Origin: Streptomyces oryzae
GTDB taxonomy: Bacteria; Actinomycetota; Actinomycetes; Streptomycetales; Streptomycetaceae
Length of the DNA: 44,100 bases
Reading direction: 5' to 3'
Assembly: GCF_017676365.1 (NCBI RefSeq)
Contig: NZ_JADKMA010000034.1
Location: forward strand, 1 to 44,100
The notes beneath the pieces are model-generated. The model saw only the letters and a list, made by a program, of their open reading frames with translations, did no database searches and had not been told where the DNA came from. Position 1 is the first letter of the stretch. The number at the start of each line of letters is the position of its first letter. Shown here piece by piece: positions 43,189-44,100 of the stretch. The translations under genes and the position numbers were made by a program.

Positions 43189-44100
43189 ATGGACTCAGCA
43201 GCGAGCAATGTGGGCAGCAGCGACGCCTCCGGAACGCTGGACGAGGCACTGGAGCGTCTGCACATCAGTGGACCGGAACGCGAGGGCTGGCTCAGCAACC
43301 ACGCGCCCATGGCCGTCGAGTCGCTGGTCCGGCACGGGCAGGCCCCGGCCGTGCACCGCTGGATCGATGCCTACCGGGACAAGCTGGAGGACATGCCAGG
43401 AGAGGACTCGCCCGTGACCGAGTCCAACTGGCGTGAGGCGCTGGGCGATCCGCGTCGCCTCGCCGACTGGATCCGCTACTTCACCCACCAGGTCGAGGAG
43501 CGCCCCTGGCGAGACGTGCTCGCCCTGTGGTGGCCGCGGCTGCTGCCGGGCATCTCGGCGGGCGCCACCCATCCGGTGATCCGTACGGGGCACGCCGTAC
43601 GGGCCCTGCTCGCGGAGGATGGCCGGACTGCGCCGCGCCACAGAGAGCTGGCCCACGCGCTCGGGTACTGGGCTGCCCGGCACAGCGCCCTGCCGGGGAT
43701 CGAGCTGCTGCCCGCCGAAGCGTCAGCAGAGGCAGGCTATGACGCCGTGCCGCTGATCGCCGATCAGAGCGGCGGTATCCGCGAGCGGCTCGCCCGCATC
43801 ACGGCCCTGCCGCAGCGACCGCACCCCGTGGGGCGTGCCGGCCGGATCGGTGCTGACGGGGCCGGCAGCACGGATCCCGACAGGGCCCGGGCCGACCTGG
43901 AGGAGATCGTGCGCGTGGCCACCCGGCGGTACGCCACCCACGCACACGGCTCACCGGTCATGCTGGTGCACGCGGCCACCGCGCCCAACGCCGTACTGCG
44001 CACCCTGCCTGCACTGCCCCGCACTCTGTGGGCGGCCAGCGTGGACGCCGCCTGGTCCGCGAGCGCAGCCGTCACGGCCGTGTACGCACCTGCGGAAGGC
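43189..44100 (+). CDS. Questin oxidase-like protein (DUF4243), cut by the window end
   Basis: An open frame of 304 codons runs to the end of the window without a stop. The N-terminal segment TLDEALERLHISGPEREGWL and SNHAPMAVESLVRHGQAPAV matches the questin oxidase family (NHGPMA-EAL--LG), followed by LADWIRYFTHQVEERPWRDV and WWPRLLPGISAGATHPVIRT (H-H-type region conserved in the family). In fungi such enzymes open the questin ring by Baeyer-Villiger oxidation; actinomycete members have no known substrate. The ATG at 43189 is used, 115 bases after the ABC gene. Confidence 0.8.
   Translation, partial: MDSAASNVGSSDASGTLDEALERLHISGPEREGWLSNHAPMAVESLVRHGQAPAVHRWIDAYRDKLEDMPGEDSPVTESNWREALGDPRRLADWIRYFTHQVEERPWRDVLALWWPRLLPGISAGATHPVIRTGHAVRALLAEDGRTAPRHRELAHALGYWAARHSALPGIELLPAEASAEAGYDAVPLIADQSGGIRERLARITALPQRPHPVGRAGRIGADGAGSTDPDRARADLEEIVRVATRRYATHAHGSPVMLVHAATAPNAVLRTLPALPRTLWAASVDAAWSASAAVTAVYAPAEG

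Noticed and set aside
1..44100. tRNA genes, rRNA genes and CRISPR arrays
   Set aside because: No cloverleaf-like sequence with conserved arms and no regularly spaced identical repeats with unique spacers were found by eye.

Overview
The window looks like a Streptomyces chromosome segment. GC is very high, many starts are GTG, genes often overlap by GTGA/ATGA, and several proteins (the long sirohydrochlorin chelatase, LutABC, a questin-oxidase-like protein, the NB-ARC/TPR ATPase) have a typical streptomycete form. No rRNA, tRNA or CRISPR array was seen.

Region 1 (about 1-12.2 kb) is ordinary chromosome: uracil-DNA glycosylase, a BadF/GlcNAc-type kinase, a chelatase-like protein, a lactonase-like beta-propeller protein, a FUSC-type membrane protein, a HAD phosphatase, a GT-B-like protein that converges on and overlaps an NB-ARC/TPR ATPase with an apparent frameshift, and a prolyl aminopeptidase.

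Region 2 (about 12.2-20.2 kb) is an accessory island full of debris. It holds decayed enzyme fragments, an IS5-like element whose transposase carries two compensating frameshifts, a ComB-like phosphatase, a JmjC/cupin fragment, a transposase remnant, a divergent HxlR regulator/MFS exporter pair, and a complete IS5-type element with 18-bp perfect terminal repeats. That element carries a GNAT acetyltransferase beside its transposase. Broken DNA methyltransferase and serine recombinase genes follow, probably left from an integrative element.

Region 3 (about 20.2-39.4 kb) is centred on L-rhamnose catabolism. A YjbQ protein and a flavin monooxygenase-like protein precede it. Then come a LacI regulator, a four-gene rhamnose ABC importer (ATPase, two permeases, binding protein), a ruined GH78 alpha-L-rhamnosidase, L-rhamnose isomerase, rhamnulokinase and LutABC. 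Three TGAATnnWTTYA-like palindromes lie in front of the importer, the rhamnosidase and the isomerase, and are probable LacI operators. The rhamnosidase is split by about 2.25 kb carrying an HxlR regulator, an enoyl-CoA hydratase and a degenerate IS5 transposase. Import, isomerisation and phosphorylation of rhamnose appear intact. The aldolase that would make lactaldehyde is absent here, while LutABC could oxidise the resulting lactate to pyruvate.

Region 4 (about 39.4-44.1 kb) returns to ordinary chromosome: a LysR regulator, a four-helix membrane protein, an MBL-fold hydrolase, a stand-alone ABC ATPase and the start of a questin-oxidase-like gene cut by the window end.
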